DNA of 64,000 nt from Carnobacterium_A sp049673005 (GTDB lineage: Bacteria; Bacillota; Bacilli; Lactobacillales; Carnobacteriaceae): the NCBI RefSeq assembly GCF_049673005.1, contig NZ_JBATXB010000111.1:81110-145109 (forward strand), in the 5' to 3' direction. Every line of letters starts with the position of its first letter. The stretch's first letter is position 1. Both the position numbers and the translations under genes were made by a program. Below the pieces are notes generated by a model. The model was not told where the DNA came from and did no database searches. It saw nothing but the letters and a program-made list of their open reading frames with translations. Positions 1 through 10,100 of this stretch are shown here, one piece after another.

Positions 1-93
1 GTGGACTCCATCAAAAAAACCTAAAGCCATGACAACATTCACAGAAGGAATTTGACTTTTCTTATAAGGGTGACGTAATTTTATAATTTCCAT
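1..93 (-). CDS. ribF: Bifunctional riboflavin kinase/FAD synthetase, N-terminal fragment (cut by window edge)
   Basis: Only the first 31 codons are inside the window. They read MEIIKLRHPYKKSQ and then a GFFDGVH motif, the N-terminal nucleotide-binding signature of the FAD synthetase half of RibF. The family converts riboflavin to FMN and then FAD in the cytoplasm. The ATG lies 16 bases past the truB stop codon, so ribF is the downstream partner of truB in one transcription unit, an order common in Firmicutes. The kinase domain cannot be seen because the gene leaves the window on the left. Confidence 0.88.
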   Translation of the reverse strand, partial: MEIIKLRHPYKKSQIPSVNVVMALGFFDGVH

Positions 94-108
94 ACTAAAA
101 AAGCTCCT

Positions 109-1026
109 TTATTGAAATGATCTCAGTCCTTTAATTGGTTTTACGCTATCCAGCTTAACGGGATGTTTCCCATAAATGCTCCAAGCTAGACCTTCGTACA
201 TAACAACTAATGGGAATGTAGCTTGATTGCCAAAAACAGTCCTTGGTAGTACAGCCCCATTTTTCACTTTATTCCAAAGTTCTTCATCAATTTCAACTGA
301 ATCAAGCTCTTTTATTCCGTATTCTAACGGAAATAATCGTTCTTGAATGGTTTCATCGTTCATTATATCCGTTACTTGAGATAAAGTTAAACAATCTTTT
401 GATTCAAATGTTCCGCTTGAAGTACGGGTCAAATCTGACATATGCGCTGGGTAACCTAATGATTCTCCTAAATCTACAGATAACGTTCTTACATAGGTAC
501 CTTTCCCACAATCTACTTCAAATCTCCAAGATACTGTTTTTTCTTCTTCATTCAAAATTGGAGCTGTTGTTCGGATAAATTTTTTGATTCTTGCGCTTCT
601 ACTTGGTCTTTCTACGATTTCACCTGCTCTTGCATATTCATACAAACGTTTCCCGTTAACTTTTACAGCAGAAAACATTGGTGGAATTTGAGTAATAATA
701 CCTTCCATTTTAGCCATTGCTTGATCAATTTCTTCAATTGAAGGTGTTTTTTCTACAGCGCGTCGTTCAACAATCTCTCCACTTTTATCTTCTGTAGTTG
801 TCGAAAAACCTAAAGTGATTTCACCAATATAACTTTTTCCTGTTTCCATCATATACTCAACCACTTTAGTCGCATTCCCGATGCATATAGGCAATACACC
901 ATCAACATCAGGATCCAAAGTTCCAGTATGACCAATTTTTTTTGTTTTTAATATTTTTCTGAGCTTGAAGACGCAGTCGTGACTTGTCATACCACGTTCT
1001 TTCCACAATGGAAGAATACCATCCAA
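109..1026 (-). CDS. truB: tRNA pseudouridine(55) synthase TruB
   Basis: TruB isomerises U55 in the T-loop of tRNAs to pseudouridine. The 305-residue length is usual for bacterial TruB. Visible signatures are GMTSHDC near residue 12, then GHTGTLDP around 32-39 carrying the catalytic aspartate (Asp38), and the PPMFSAVKVNGKRLYEYAR segment in the middle. The start is a TTG preceded by an AGGG-type ribosome site; the ATG two bases away is out of frame. The gene is followed closely by ribF. It is separated from the nusA-infB-rbfA block by the unrecognised gene at 1122-1718, so it may have its own promoter in the AT-rich 95-base gap upstream. Confidence 0.96.
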   Translation of the reverse strand: MDGILPLWKERGMTSHDCVFKLRKILKTKKIGHTGTLDPDVDGVLPICIGNATKVVEYMMETGKSYIGEITLGFSTTTEDKSGEIVERRAVEKTPSIEEIDQAMAKMEGIITQIPPMFSAVKVNGKRLYEYARAGEIVERPSRSARIKKFIRTTAPILNEEEKTVSWRFEVDCGKGTYVRTLSVDLGESLGYPAHMSDLTRTSSGTFESKDCLTLSQVTDIMNDETIQERLFPLEYGIKELDSVEIDEELWNKVKNGAVLPRTVFGNQATFPLVVMYEGLAWSIYGKHPVKLDSVKPIKGLRSFQ

Positions 1027-1121
1027 AATAAATCCCTACTTTCTTTTTAAAACTCTAACAATGTATCAAAATTTAATGAAATAAATAAAAAATGAAAACA
1101 ATCAATACTTTTGTGTCCATT

Positions 1122-1718
1122 TTATTTAGTAACACTAATAAATTCCTTTTCACGCATTTCAAATAACACTTTATTTCGCATGGCACTATCAAAGCTAATT
1201 GTTCGTCGGTATTGTTCTTTATTTAATTCATCGCCAGCCCAACAACTGTAAAGTTCTATCTTATTTGAATCTTTAAAATAAGACGTTAAGAATGATAAAA
1301 ATCCTTTTTGTTGACTATCATTTACAGCTCTAGCTTCATCCATCATTTTGTAGTAGTCTTCTACATCGTTTGTAGTAAACCCATCAGGAACAACTGTATC
1401 ATTTTCAATAGGCTCCCATACCGGAAAATCTGTTGTTTGGTAAACGTAAGGAGTGCTAAAATGCTTTAATATATCTCCCGATTTAACTATCTCTAAAACT
1501 TCAAATGTTCCAACGATCTCTGCTTCTTTATCATAAAACCTAATTTGATCAATAGTTACAGCGTCATTATTAGTTTGAGCTCGTATATAGTCCACTACCA
1601 TTTCGTCTGTCACACCTGCATCTAACGTATCTCGTGCGATTAACGCAACAATATTCGTATCGTCTAACGGATGACTCTCTATTTGTACTTCTGTTCCAAT
1701 ATATGAGTATAAGCTCAT
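1122..1718 (-). CDS. Unrecognised 198-residue soluble protein
   Basis: I do not recognise the family. The product is acidic, has no signal peptide or membrane segment, and has a plausible GGAGGT ribosome site before its ATG. Notable stretches are an N-terminal MSLYSYIGTEVQIES, a central YYKMMDEARAVNDSQQKGFL helix-like region and a C-terminal segment with YSCWAGDELN. The tail (RRTISFDSAMRNKVLFEMREKEF) is rich in charged residues. It sits between rbfA, whose terminator lies just upstream at 1768-1815, and truB, two genes that are usually adjacent. It is therefore likely an independent cistron. A weak promoter (TTGCAT with an AT-rich spacer) may overlap the tail of that terminator. No function is proposed. 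Confidence 0.8.
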   Translation of the reverse strand: MSLYSYIGTEVQIESHPLDDTNIVALIARDTLDAGVTDEMVVDYIRAQTNNDAVTIDQIRFYDKEAEIVGTFEVLEIVKSGDILKHFSTPYVYQTTDFPVWEPIENDTVVPDGFTTNDVEDYYKMMDEARAVNDSQQKGFLSFLTSYFKDSNKIELYSCWAGDELNKEQYRRTISFDSAMRNKVLFEMREKEFISVTK

Positions 1719-1767
1719 TCTTATCTAACCTCCAAATATACTATTAATTGAATTTACACTATACTAA

Positions 1768-1815
1768 TGCAAAAAAATAATATGGGTCTGAGACAGTTGT
1801 CTCAGCCCCATATTA
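1768..1815 (-). terminator. Intrinsic terminator of the rimP-nusA-infB-rbfA operon
   Basis: Read on the minus strand, the arms AATATGGGGCTGAGACA and TGTCTCAGACCCATATT pair around a two-base loop, and are followed by ATTTTTTT. The hairpin begins about 50 bases past the rbfA stop codon. Confidence 0.9.
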
Positions 1816-1866
1816 AATCGCTAGTAATAACCATTAGAAAAACAAGTCAAAAAACTTTTTCTATAA

Positions 1867-2217
1867 TTATTCACTCTTGTTTAAATTACGTAACAACTCA
1901 TCAATTCGGCTACCATATAAAACAGATTCATCTAATGAAAAAGTTAGTTCAGGCGTTTTATATAACGTCAATCGCTTCCCTAATTCACTTCGAATCAATC
2001 CAGTCGCTTTATCTAAACCTAGTTGAACTCTTTCAAGATCTTTTTCTTTTTCAGATAAAATACTATAGTAAATCGTAGCTTGTTGTAAATCTCCAGTTAC
2101 TTTCACTTCCGTAATTGTAACGTTTGATACGCGCGGATCTTTCACGCGTTTTACTAAAATATCATTGACCTCTTTTTGAATTTCTTGAGCTACTCGCCCA
2201 GTTCTAAAATTCGCCAT
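1867..2217 (-). CDS. rbfA: 30S ribosome-binding factor RbfA
   Basis: RbfA is a small KH-fold protein that helps late maturation of the 30S subunit and processing of the 16S rRNA 5' end. The 116-residue length matches the family. The N-terminus MANFRTGRVAQEIQKEV and the following VKDPRVSNVTITEVKVTGDL are typical. It is the last gene of the rimP-nusA-ylxR-ylxQ-infB-rbfA operon, 48 bases after infB, and is followed by a strong terminator. Confidence 0.96.
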   Translation of the reverse strand: MANFRTGRVAQEIQKEVNDILVKRVKDPRVSNVTITEVKVTGDLQQATIYYSILSEKEKDLERVQLGLDKATGLIRSELGKRLTLYKTPELTFSLDESVLYGSRIDELLRNLNKSE

Positions 2218-2265
2218 GATTCTTCCTCGCTTTCTTCATCTTTTCTTATAATAAAAATGAAAAGA

Positions 2266-4551
2266 TTACTTACGTTTAACTTCAACCATTTCATATGCTT
2301 CAACAATATCATCAACTTTTAAGTCATTGAAATCTTTAATCATGAAACCACATTCAAAGCCTTTTTTAACTTCTTTTGCATCGTCTTTAAAGCGTTTCAA
2401 ACTAGCTAATTCGCCTTCAAAAATAACGATATTTTCTCTGATTAAACGAATACTGCTGTTACGAGAAATATGACCATCTGTTACAAATCCACCAGCAATT
2501 GTTCCTACTTTAGAAACGGCAAACGTTTCACGAACAACTACTTGTCCTGTAACTTTTTCTTCATATTCTGGATCTAACATACCTTTCATTGCTGTTTCAA
2601 TTTCGTCAATAGCATTATAAATAATACGGTGTAGACGAATATCAATTTTCTCTTGACTAGCTTGTTCTTTAGCTTGTGGAGTTGGACGTACGTTAAAGCC
2701 AATAATGATGGCGTTACTTGCTGCGGCAAGAGTAACATCACTTTCATTGATAGCTCCCACTGCTGTGTGGATTATTTTAACACGAACACCCTCAACTTCA
2801 ATTTTCTGTAGACTAGATGCTAGTGCTTCTGATGAACCTTGAACGTCTGCTTTAATAATAACATTTACTTCTTTTATTTCTCCATCTTCTAGACTTGAGA
2901 ATAAATTATCTAATGTTACACGATTAGTTGTTAGACGTTGGCTAGCCATCGCTTTTTGAGCACGTGTTTCACCAACTGCACGAGCTGATTTTTCATCTTC
3001 GAATACAACAAACTGATCGCCAGCTTGTGGAGCAGCATTCAAACCAGTGATTTCTACTGGAGCAGAAGGGCCTGCTGTTTTAACACGTCTACCAAGTTCG
3101 TTAACCATTACTCGTACACGTCCGTAAGTATTTCCTACTACAATTGGGTCCCCAACGCGGAGTGTTCCTTCTTGGACAAGTAAAGTGGCAATAGGACCTT
3201 TACTCTTATCTAGACGAGCTTCAATTACTGAACCTAACGCAGCTCTCTTAGGATCTGCTTTTAAATCTTCTACTTCTGCAACTAATAAAATCATTTCTAA
3301 TAGTTCATCTAAATTCTTAGCAAATTTAGCCGAAATTTCAACAAATATTGTATCTCCGCCCCATGATTCTGGAATCAAACCATATTCGGTTAATTCTTGC
3401 ATTACTCGTTCAGGATTAGCTGTAGGCTTATCAATTTTGTTAACAGCCACAATAATCGGAACTTTAGCAGCTTTTGCATGGTTGATAGCCTCAATCGTTT
3501 GTGGCATAACACCATCATCAGCAGCGACAACAATAATAGTAATATCCGTAACGTCCGCACCACGAGCACGCATTGTAGTGAAGGCAGCATGCCCTGGTGT
3601 ATCTAAGAAGGTAATCGTCTTTCCGTTAGACGTTACTTGGTATGCACCGATATGTTGTGTAATTCCGCCTGCTTCACCTAAACTAACTTTAGTATTTCTT
3701 AAAGAGTCTAACAATGTTGTTTTACCATGGTCAACGTGTCCCATAATAGTAACAACTGGAGGGCGAGTTGCTAAATTCTCTTCTTTAATTTCTGTATCAA
3801 AATAAACATCTAAATCTGAGACGTCAACTTTTACTTTTTCTTCTGTCTCAACACCATATTCTGCTGCAAGAAGCTCAATAGCATCTTTAGTCAAGCTTTG
3901 GTTTAACGTTGCTACAACACCAAGTAGGAAAAGTTTTTTGATAATTTCTGCTGGCTCACGATAAATTTTCTTTGAAATCTCAGCTACAGTCATTCCGTCA
4001 GTGTAGACTAAAACATCTGGTAACTCCTTAAATTTACGCGGAACTGGTGGTGCTACTGGTTTAGTTTCTCCACGTTTGCCTTTTCTCTTACGTTTGTTAA
4101 ATCCACCGTGAGTACCTTGTGCTCCACGGTAACCGCCACGTTTGTTACTGTTCCCAGTTGTTTTTTGTTCCATTGGATTTGTCGTACGTTTTACAACTGG
4201 AGCTGCTTTTTTTTCAGCAGGTTTTGCTGCTGGACGACTTGTTGCTGACGTTGCTTTTTTAGTATTATCTGTTTTTGGTTTTGCATTACTATTGGATTGA
4301 TTCTGTTTATTTACTATACCCTTACCGCCTTTTTGTGTTGTATTTTTTTGTGTGTCTTCTTGTTTTGTCATTGTAGGTGAATTCCTTTTCTTGTTTGCAG
4401 CAAATGTTTCATTTAGCATCGCAACTTGTTTATCTTCCATTGAAGACATATGACTACTATAATTAATTCCTAATTCTTTAGCCTTTTCAATTACTTTCTT
4501 AGTAGGTAGATCATGTTTTTTTGCAAATTCAAATACTCGCAAATTAGCCAT
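2266..4551 (-). CDS. infB: Translation initiation factor IF-2
   Basis: IF-2 is the GTPase that brings initiator tRNA to the ribosome and promotes subunit joining. The 761-residue protein starts with an IF2-N helix domain (1-50), then a low-complexity basic linker rich in Lys, Thr and Asn with RGG-like and KRKRKGKR segments (about 55-165), and a second IF2-N region (about 175-230). The G domain follows: G1 GHVDHGKTT at 271-279, DTPGH at 317-321 and NKID at 371-374. The beta-barrel and C-terminal fMet-tRNA-binding regions are intact. The linker is short compared with enterobacterial IF-2 but usual for lactic acid bacteria. The gene lies 14 bases after ylxQ. Confidence 0.98.
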   Translation of the reverse strand: MANLRVFEFAKKHDLPTKKVIEKAKELGINYSSHMSSMEDKQVAMLNETFAANKKRNSPTMTKQEDTQKNTTQKGGKGIVNKQNQSNSNAKPKTDNTKKATSATSRPAAKPAEKKAAPVVKRTTNPMEQKTTGNSNKRGGYRGAQGTHGGFNKRKRKGKRGETKPVAPPVPRKFKELPDVLVYTDGMTVAEISKKIYREPAEIIKKLFLLGVVATLNQSLTKDAIELLAAEYGVETEEKVKVDVSDLDVYFDTEIKEENLATRPPVVTIMGHVDHGKTTLLDSLRNTKVSLGEAGGITQHIGAYQVTSNGKTITFLDTPGHAAFTTMRARGADVTDITIIVVAADDGVMPQTIEAINHAKAAKVPIIVAVNKIDKPTANPERVMQELTEYGLIPESWGGDTIFVEISAKFAKNLDELLEMILLVAEVEDLKADPKRAALGSVIEARLDKSKGPIATLLVQEGTLRVGDPIVVGNTYGRVRVMVNELGRRVKTAGPSAPVEITGLNAAPQAGDQFVVFEDEKSARAVGETRAQKAMASQRLTTNRVTLDNLFSSLEDGEIKEVNVIIKADVQGSSEALASSLQKIEVEGVRVKIIHTAVGAINESDVTLAAASNAIIIGFNVRPTPQAKEQASQEKIDIRLHRIIYNAIDEIETAMKGMLDPEYEEKVTGQVVVRETFAVSKVGTIAGGFVTDGHISRNSSIRLIRENIVIFEGELASLKRFKDDAKEVKKGFECGFMIKDFNDLKVDDIVEAYEMVEVKRK

Positions 4552-4565
4552 TTTAACAACCTCCG

Positions 4566-4871
4566 TTAATTTAATAATAATTCGCGGATTTTTTTCCCAA
4601 AGCCGTTATCTAAAGTTGTACATATCGTACGTTCTTTTCCGATTGCATGACTTAACTCTGCTTTTGTAAAATGAACAACTATCGGAATATTATAATAACG
4701 ACATTTATCCGAGATTTTTTTCTTAGTTTGTTCACTAGCATCAGTAGAAACCAATACTATTTTTGCTTGCTCTTTTCTAATTTCTTTTAATGTTAAATCT
4801 TCACCTGTAACCAATTTACCAGCTTTCATCGCTATGCCTAAGAGGTTAAGAGCTTTTTGATCTTCATTCAT
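4566..4871 (-). CDS. ylxQ: L7Ae-family RNA-binding protein YlxQ
   Basis: This 101-residue protein matches the L7Ae/L30e-like YlxQ family encoded in Firmicute nusA operons. The family binds kink-turn-like RNA, but the role of YlxQ is not settled. The visible hallmark is an alpha-beta pattern with LLGIAMKAGKLVTGED at the N-terminus and AKIVLVSTDASEQTKKK in the middle, matching the family core. Its ATG overlaps the ylxR stop codon by four bases (ATGA), which implies translational coupling. It is followed by infB after 14 bases. Confidence 0.92.
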   Translation of the reverse strand: MNEDQKALNLLGIAMKAGKLVTGEDLTLKEIRKEQAKIVLVSTDASEQTKKKISDKCRYYNIPIVVHFTKAELSHAIGKERTICTTLDNGFGKKIRELLLN

Positions 4872-5161
4872 AAACTCATCCGCGCTTTCTGACGTGTGAC
4901 ATAATCTAATAGTTCTTGATAAAAAGAATCTGTCAAAGCTATTTCAAATGTACGATCTAAAATACGTTTATCCCAGGCAAGTTTAACAATTTTTGGGTCA
5001 ATTGATACATAAGCACCACGTCCTGCCATTTTGCCGCTTGGATCAATACTGATTTCGCCTTCTTTATTTTTCACTATACGAATCATATCTTTTTTAGGTT
5101 TCATTTCATTTGAAGCAATACATTTACGCATTGGAATTTTACGCTTTTGCATATCTTTCAC
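4868..5161 (-). CDS. ylxR: YlxR (DUF448) RNA-binding protein, RnpM-type
   Basis: A 97-residue basic protein of the YlxR/DUF448 family. The signatures RKCIASNEMKPKKDMIRIV and GRGAYVS are clear. Members bind nucleic acid; in Bacillus subtilis the protein has been described as an RNase P modulator (RnpM), so that role is inferred here from family knowledge. The gene lies 5 bases after nusA and overlaps ylxQ by four bases, as in other Firmicutes. Confidence 0.94.
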   Translation of the reverse strand: MKDMQKRKIPMRKCIASNEMKPKKDMIRIVKNKEGEISIDPSGKMAGRGAYVSIDPKIVKLAWDKRILDRTFEIALTDSFYQELLDYVTRQKARMSL

Positions 5162-5166
5162 CTCTG

Positions 5167-6444
5167 TTATTCTTTGTGTTCAGCTTCATCTTCAGCCAAC
5201 TCAATCATTTCTTCGGCTTCTTCTGAATTTAATATGCCTTCTTCTACTTCATCGTTTAGCTCTATTTCAGTTGAAAAATCTTGTTGATTTTCAACTGTTT
5301 CAATTACTTCTGTTAAAGAGCTTTCTTGTTCCGTACTGATTGTGTCTTCAATTGCAGAAACAAACTCTTCAGTACGTTCTAAACCAGCTTCTTCTTCAGC
5401 AATAAGTGAACTTTGTACATCTGATTCTGATTTAATATCAATTTTAAAACCAGTTAATTTAGCTGCTAAACGCGCATTTTGTCCTCGCTTACCAATTGCA
5501 AGAGATAATTGATAATCAGGTACAACAACCCTACAACTGCCTTCTCTTTCGTTAAATGTTACATTAATAACTTGTGCGGGATTTAATGCATTCGCTATAA
5601 ATGTTGCAGGATCTGTACTCCATTCAACAATATCCATGTTTTCGCCTTTTAACTCATTAACAATTGCTTGTACACGCTGGCCTTTAGGACCAACACAAGT
5701 ACCAACTGGATCAATATTTTCTTCTCTCGACATAACAGCTACTTTTGCTCTATCTCCCGCTTCACGTGCAATCGATTTTATTTCTACAATACCATCATAA
5801 ATTTCTGGAACTTCTTGTTCAAACAAACGTTTCAGTAAATCTGGGTGACTACGACTAACAAAAATTTGAGGTCCTTTAGAAGTGTTCTCAACTTTTGTTA
5901 CATAAACTTTTATACGGTCATGTGGTTTATAAACTTCATTCGGTATTTGTTCTTGCTTAGACAGTACGGCTTCAATTTTACCAAGATTTACATAGATATA
6001 TCGGTGATCTTGTCGTTCAACAATCCCTTGCATAATATCATTCTCATAAGTAATAAATTCGTTATAGATAATGTTACGCTCTGCTTCTCGAACACGTTGC
6101 ATGATAACTTGTTTAGCAGTTTGTGCTGCAATTCTACCAAAGTCTTTAGGAGTTGTTTTAAAACGAATGGAATCTCCTAATTCATAAGCACTGTTAATAT
6201 CTAGCGCATCTTGTAAACTTACCTCAAGACGTGAATCAAAAACAACATCAACAACTTCTTTTACAGCGTAAACATGGATGTCGCCTTTCTTCATATCAAA
6301 TTCAACTTCTACGTTTTGCGCTTGACCGTAATTTTTTTTATATGCAGAAACTAAAGCAGCTTCCAGAGCATCAATTACGATTTCTTTTGCAATGCCTTTT
6401 TCTTGCTCTAAAGTATCAAGGGCATTTAGCATTTCTTTGCTCAT
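5167..6444 (-). CDS. nusA: Transcription termination/antitermination protein NusA
   Basis: NusA binds RNA polymerase and nascent RNA to modulate pausing, termination and antitermination. In order: N-terminal polymerase-binding domain, an S1 domain (IMQGIVERQDHRYIYVNLG), KH1 (VGPKGQRVQAIVNEL) and KH2 (LAIGKRGQNARLAAKL). The last 70 or so residues form an acidic Glu-rich tail, seen in other lactic acid bacteria. The frame is open upstream to a GTG at 6465, but that GTG lies inside the upstream AGGAGAG ribosome site. I take the ATG at 6444 (MSKEMLNALDTLEQEKG) as the start. It lies 33 bases after rimP in one operon. Confidence 0.97.
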   Translation of the reverse strand: MSKEMLNALDTLEQEKGIAKEIVIDALEAALVSAYKKNYGQAQNVEVEFDMKKGDIHVYAVKEVVDVVFDSRLEVSLQDALDINSAYELGDSIRFKTTPKDFGRIAAQTAKQVIMQRVREAERNIIYNEFITYENDIMQGIVERQDHRYIYVNLGKIEAVLSKQEQIPNEVYKPHDRIKVYVTKVENTSKGPQIFVSRSHPDLLKRLFEQEVPEIYDGIVEIKSIAREAGDRAKVAVMSREENIDPVGTCVGPKGQRVQAIVNELKGENMDIVEWSTDPATFIANALNPAQVINVTFNEREGSCRVVVPDYQLSLAIGKRGQNARLAAKLTGFKIDIKSESDVQSSLIAEEEAGLERTEEFVSAIEDTISTEQESSLTEVIETVENQQDFSTEIELNDEVEEGILNSEEAEEMIELAEDEAEHKE

Positions 6445-6477
6445 TTCAATTTCTCTCCTGTCCACTAACCATTTAAT

Positions 6478-6951
6478 TTAAAATTTAATTGCTAATCTAG
6501 CTTTTGCAATTTTTTTACGATCAAACTCGATATCTTTTACTCGAGTTTTAATACGTACTGATAAAATCAATGTTTCTTCTGAAACTTGCTTTAATGTTCC
6601 TTCGTAAATTTTTTCACCATCAAGAGCTTCATACAACGAAATATGAATATATTCCCCAACAGCTTGAATATAATCTTCTTCTTTCTTTAATGGTCTTTCA
6701 GCTCCCGGCGAAGATACTTCTAAGAAATAAGCTTGCGGTATTGGATCAGGATTCATTGCGTCCATTGTTTCACTCACTTTTTCACTAATAAAAGCACAAT
6801 CTTCCAAAGTAATACCTTCTGGCTTATCAATATATATTCTTAAAAACCAATTTTTACCTTCTCTAACAAATTCTACATCAACAAGTTCAAATTCAAAACT
6901 GTTTACTATGGGTTGGACAATATCATTAACCGTTTCAACCACACTTGTCAT
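6478..6951 (-). CDS. rimP: Ribosome maturation factor RimP
   Basis: RimP is needed for maturation of 30S subunits, acting early on the S12/S5 region. The 157-residue length is usual. The family motifs are GKNWFLRIYIDKPEGITLEDC and YFLEVSSPGAERPLK. It has an ideal GGAGGCGG ribosome site before the ATG. It is the first gene of the nusA-infB operon and is separated from polC by 212 bases holding a terminator-like hairpin. Confidence 0.96.
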   Translation of the reverse strand: MTSVVETVNDIVQPIVNSFEFELVDVEFVREGKNWFLRIYIDKPEGITLEDCAFISEKVSETMDAMNPDPIPQAYFLEVSSPGAERPLKKEEDYIQAVGEYIHISLYEALDGEKIYEGTLKQVSEETLILSVRIKTRVKDIEFDRKKIAKARLAIKF

Positions 6952-6990
6952 CTATACCGCCTCCTTTTAGATACATATACCTGACTGCCG

Positions 6991-7018
6991 AAAAAGAGTG
7001 AGCGTCGCCGCTCACTCT
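6991..7018 (-). terminator. Hairpin between polC and rimP: polC/upstream terminator or rimP leader structure
   Basis: Arms AGAGTGAGCG and CGCTCACTCT enclose a GCGA loop on the minus strand and are followed by a run of five T residues. It lies only about 43 bases before the rimP start codon and 145 bases past polC. It most simply terminates polC transcription, but a rimP promoter must then sit in very little space. It could instead be an attenuator in the rimP leader. The two readings cannot be separated from sequence alone. Confidence 0.65.
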
Positions 7019-7163
7019 CTACCAAGATATCTAAATACAGTTAAATAATAACACAAATCCCTAAGCATAGCAACAAAACCAATGTTAATCATCATTTTAA
7101 ATTTTCGACTTAAGGAGGATCACGTATTATCTATAACCCAATATCTATTCTTTACTATTTCAT

Positions 7164-10100
7164 TTAAAATAAATCAAATAGCGATAGTTGATTTTCGTCT
7201 GGCATTCCTTTTAAAACACCATTTTCATTCATGTATTCAATAACCGTTTTTGAAACTTTTCCACGCTTGCTTAGATCTTCCTTAGATAAGAACGGTTTAT
7301 CTAATCGTGCTTCTACTATTTGGTTAGCCACATTGGTACCTAAACTAGGAACCGTTCTAAATGGAGCTATTAAAGAATTACCTTCTATTACGAAATTTTT
7401 TGCATCTGATTTATCTAAATCAATCATTTTAAAAGTCAATCCACGCTCGACCATTTCATTAGCTAGCTCTAAAACAGTTAGTACATTTTTTTCTTTAGTC
7501 GAAGCATCTAACCCTTTATCGGTTATTTCTTTCATTTTAACTTTGATACTTTCTTTGCCTTGACACATTGCAACTAGCTCGAAGTCTGTTGCACGTACAG
7601 AGAAATAAGCAGCATAATACAAAATAGGGAAATGAACCTTGTAATAAGCGACACGAAGAGCCATTAACACATAAGCAGCAGCATGAGCTTTCGGGAACAT
7701 ATACTTAATTTTTAAACATGAGTTAATATACCATTCTGGAACCTTTTCAGCTCTCATCTCTTTTTGCCAATCATCGGGGATTCCTTTTCCTTTACGAACA
7801 GATTCCATAATATTGAACGCTAGCCCGTCCTCAACCCCATTATGCATTAAATAAACCATGATATCATCACGACAACCTATAACTTCAGATAACGGGATAT
7901 CATTTTCGCGTATCAATTCTTCCGCATTTCCTAACCATACATCTGTACCATGAGAAAGCCCAGAAATTTGAAGTAATTCTGCAAAAGTTGTTGGTTTCGT
8001 TTGCTCTAACATCCCTCTTACAAAACGAGTTCCAAATTCAGGAATGCCTAGTGTTCCAGTTTTAGATTGAATTTGATCGGATGTAACACCAAGCACATCT
8101 GTTCCGCCAAAAATTTTCATTACTTCTGGATCATCCGTTGGAATCGTCAAAGGATCAATTCCTGACAAGTCTTGTAGCATCCTAATGACTGTTGGATCAT
8201 CATGACCTAGAATATCTAATTTCAAGACATTGTCATGAATAGAATGGAAATCAAAATGAGTCGTCTTCCATTCAGAATCTTGTGCATCAGCTGGAAATTG
8301 AATAGGCGTGAAATCATAAACATCCATATAATCTGGGATTACAATAATTCCTCCTGGATGTTGTCCTGTTGTACGCTTAACACCCGTTGAACCTTTGGCT
8401 AGACGATCAATTTCTGCAGCTCGCAAACTCAAGTTTTGATCACGTTCATATGCTTTCACGTAACCAAATGCTGTGCGATCAGCTACTGTGCCAATTGTAC
8501 CTGCACGAAAGACATATTCATCTCCAAAAAGAACCTTCGTATAGTCATGTGCTTTTGATTGATAGTCTCCAGAAAAATTCAAATCAATATCTGGAACTTT
8601 ATCTCCATTAAAACCTAAAAATGTTTCAAATGGGATATCATGACCATCTTTATGCAGCCTAATGTGGCAATTTGGACAAGTTTCTTCTGGTAAATCATAG
8701 CCAGATCCAACTGAACCATCTGTAAAGAATTTAGAATATTTACATTTTGGACAACGATAATGTGGTGGCATTGGATTAACTTCAGTGATACCAGTCATTG
8801 TCGCGACAAAACTAGACCCAACCGATCCACGTGAACCAACTAAGTACCCTTCAGAGATACTTTTATGAACTAATTTTTGTGAAATTAAATAGATAACAGA
8901 AAAGCCATTTCCGATAATACTTGTCAATTCCTTCTCTAGTCTTTTTTCAATTATTTCTGGTAGAGGACTTCCGTATAGACGGTGTGCTTCATCATAGCTT
9001 AACTTCCGAATCTCTTCTTCTGATCCTTCTATTTTTGGTGTATACAACTCCGTTTTTACAGGTGTCATTTCATCGACAGATTCTGCTATCTTTTGAGTGT
9101 TTGCTACTACAATTTTATAGGCTGTTTCCTTACCCAGGAATGAAAAAGCAGCTAACATATCGTCTGTGGTCCTAAAATGAACTTTTGGTAATTCACTTCT
9201 ATTTAGAGGATTCGCTCCACCCTGTGAGTTAATTAATATTTTACGATAAATATAATCTTCAGGATTTAAATAGTGAACATTACCAGTTGCAACGACAGGC
9301 TTATCTAACTCTTCTCCTATTTGGATCATATTACGGATGATTTCTTCTAAATCTTGTTCAGAATTAACTAACTCTTGTTCAAGTAAAGGTGCATAAACTT
9401 CTTTTGGCATAACTTCTAAGAAATCATAAAATTTAGCCTTATTTTTTGCCTCTTCGACACCCTTTTGCATCATTGCTTCAAATACTTCTCCCTGGTTACA
9501 AGCAGACCCTATGATTATTCCTTCTCTTAGTTTAATTAGTTCAGATCGAGGAATTCTAGCAGTCCTGAAAAAATACTGTGTCATTGATAAAGATACTAAT
9601 TTAAAAAGATTTTTCAACCCTTTTTGAGTTGTAGCAATGAGTGTACAATGAAAAGGTCGAGCACGCTTATAAGAATCTCCTTCTCCAATTCGATCATTTA
9701 GTTGATTGTGGTTTGTGATTTCATGATCTTCTTGTGCTTCTTTTAAAAATAGCCAACATAAGTAGCCTGTAGATTCAGCATCATAAATAGCTCTATGATG
9801 CTGTTCTAAAGCTACACCATATTTTTTTGCCAAGGTATTTAGTCGATGACTTTTTAGTTGGGGGTGAAGAAATCTGGACAACTCTAACGTATCGATGACT
9901 GGATTTACATTTTCTGCTAGACCTTGCCTAGCATTGCTCGTGTTTAAAAAACCCATATCAAAACTAGCATTATGAGCAACAAGAATATGTTCGCCTGCAA
10001 ATTCTTCAAAAAGAGAAAGGACCTCTTTTTCTGTTTTTGAACCTCTAACCATTTCATCAGTAATACCTGTTAGGTTAATTGTCGTTTGTGACAATGGATG

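Noticed and set aside
3185..3805. Long plus-strand open frame of 206 codons antisense to infB
   Set aside because: It lies wholly inside the infB coding region, mirrors its codon pattern and has no ribosome site or family resemblance.
7105..7145. AAGGAGGATCACG on the plus strand between polC and rimP
   Set aside because: A perfect Shine-Dalgarno-like run, but no start codon or open frame follows it before a stop.
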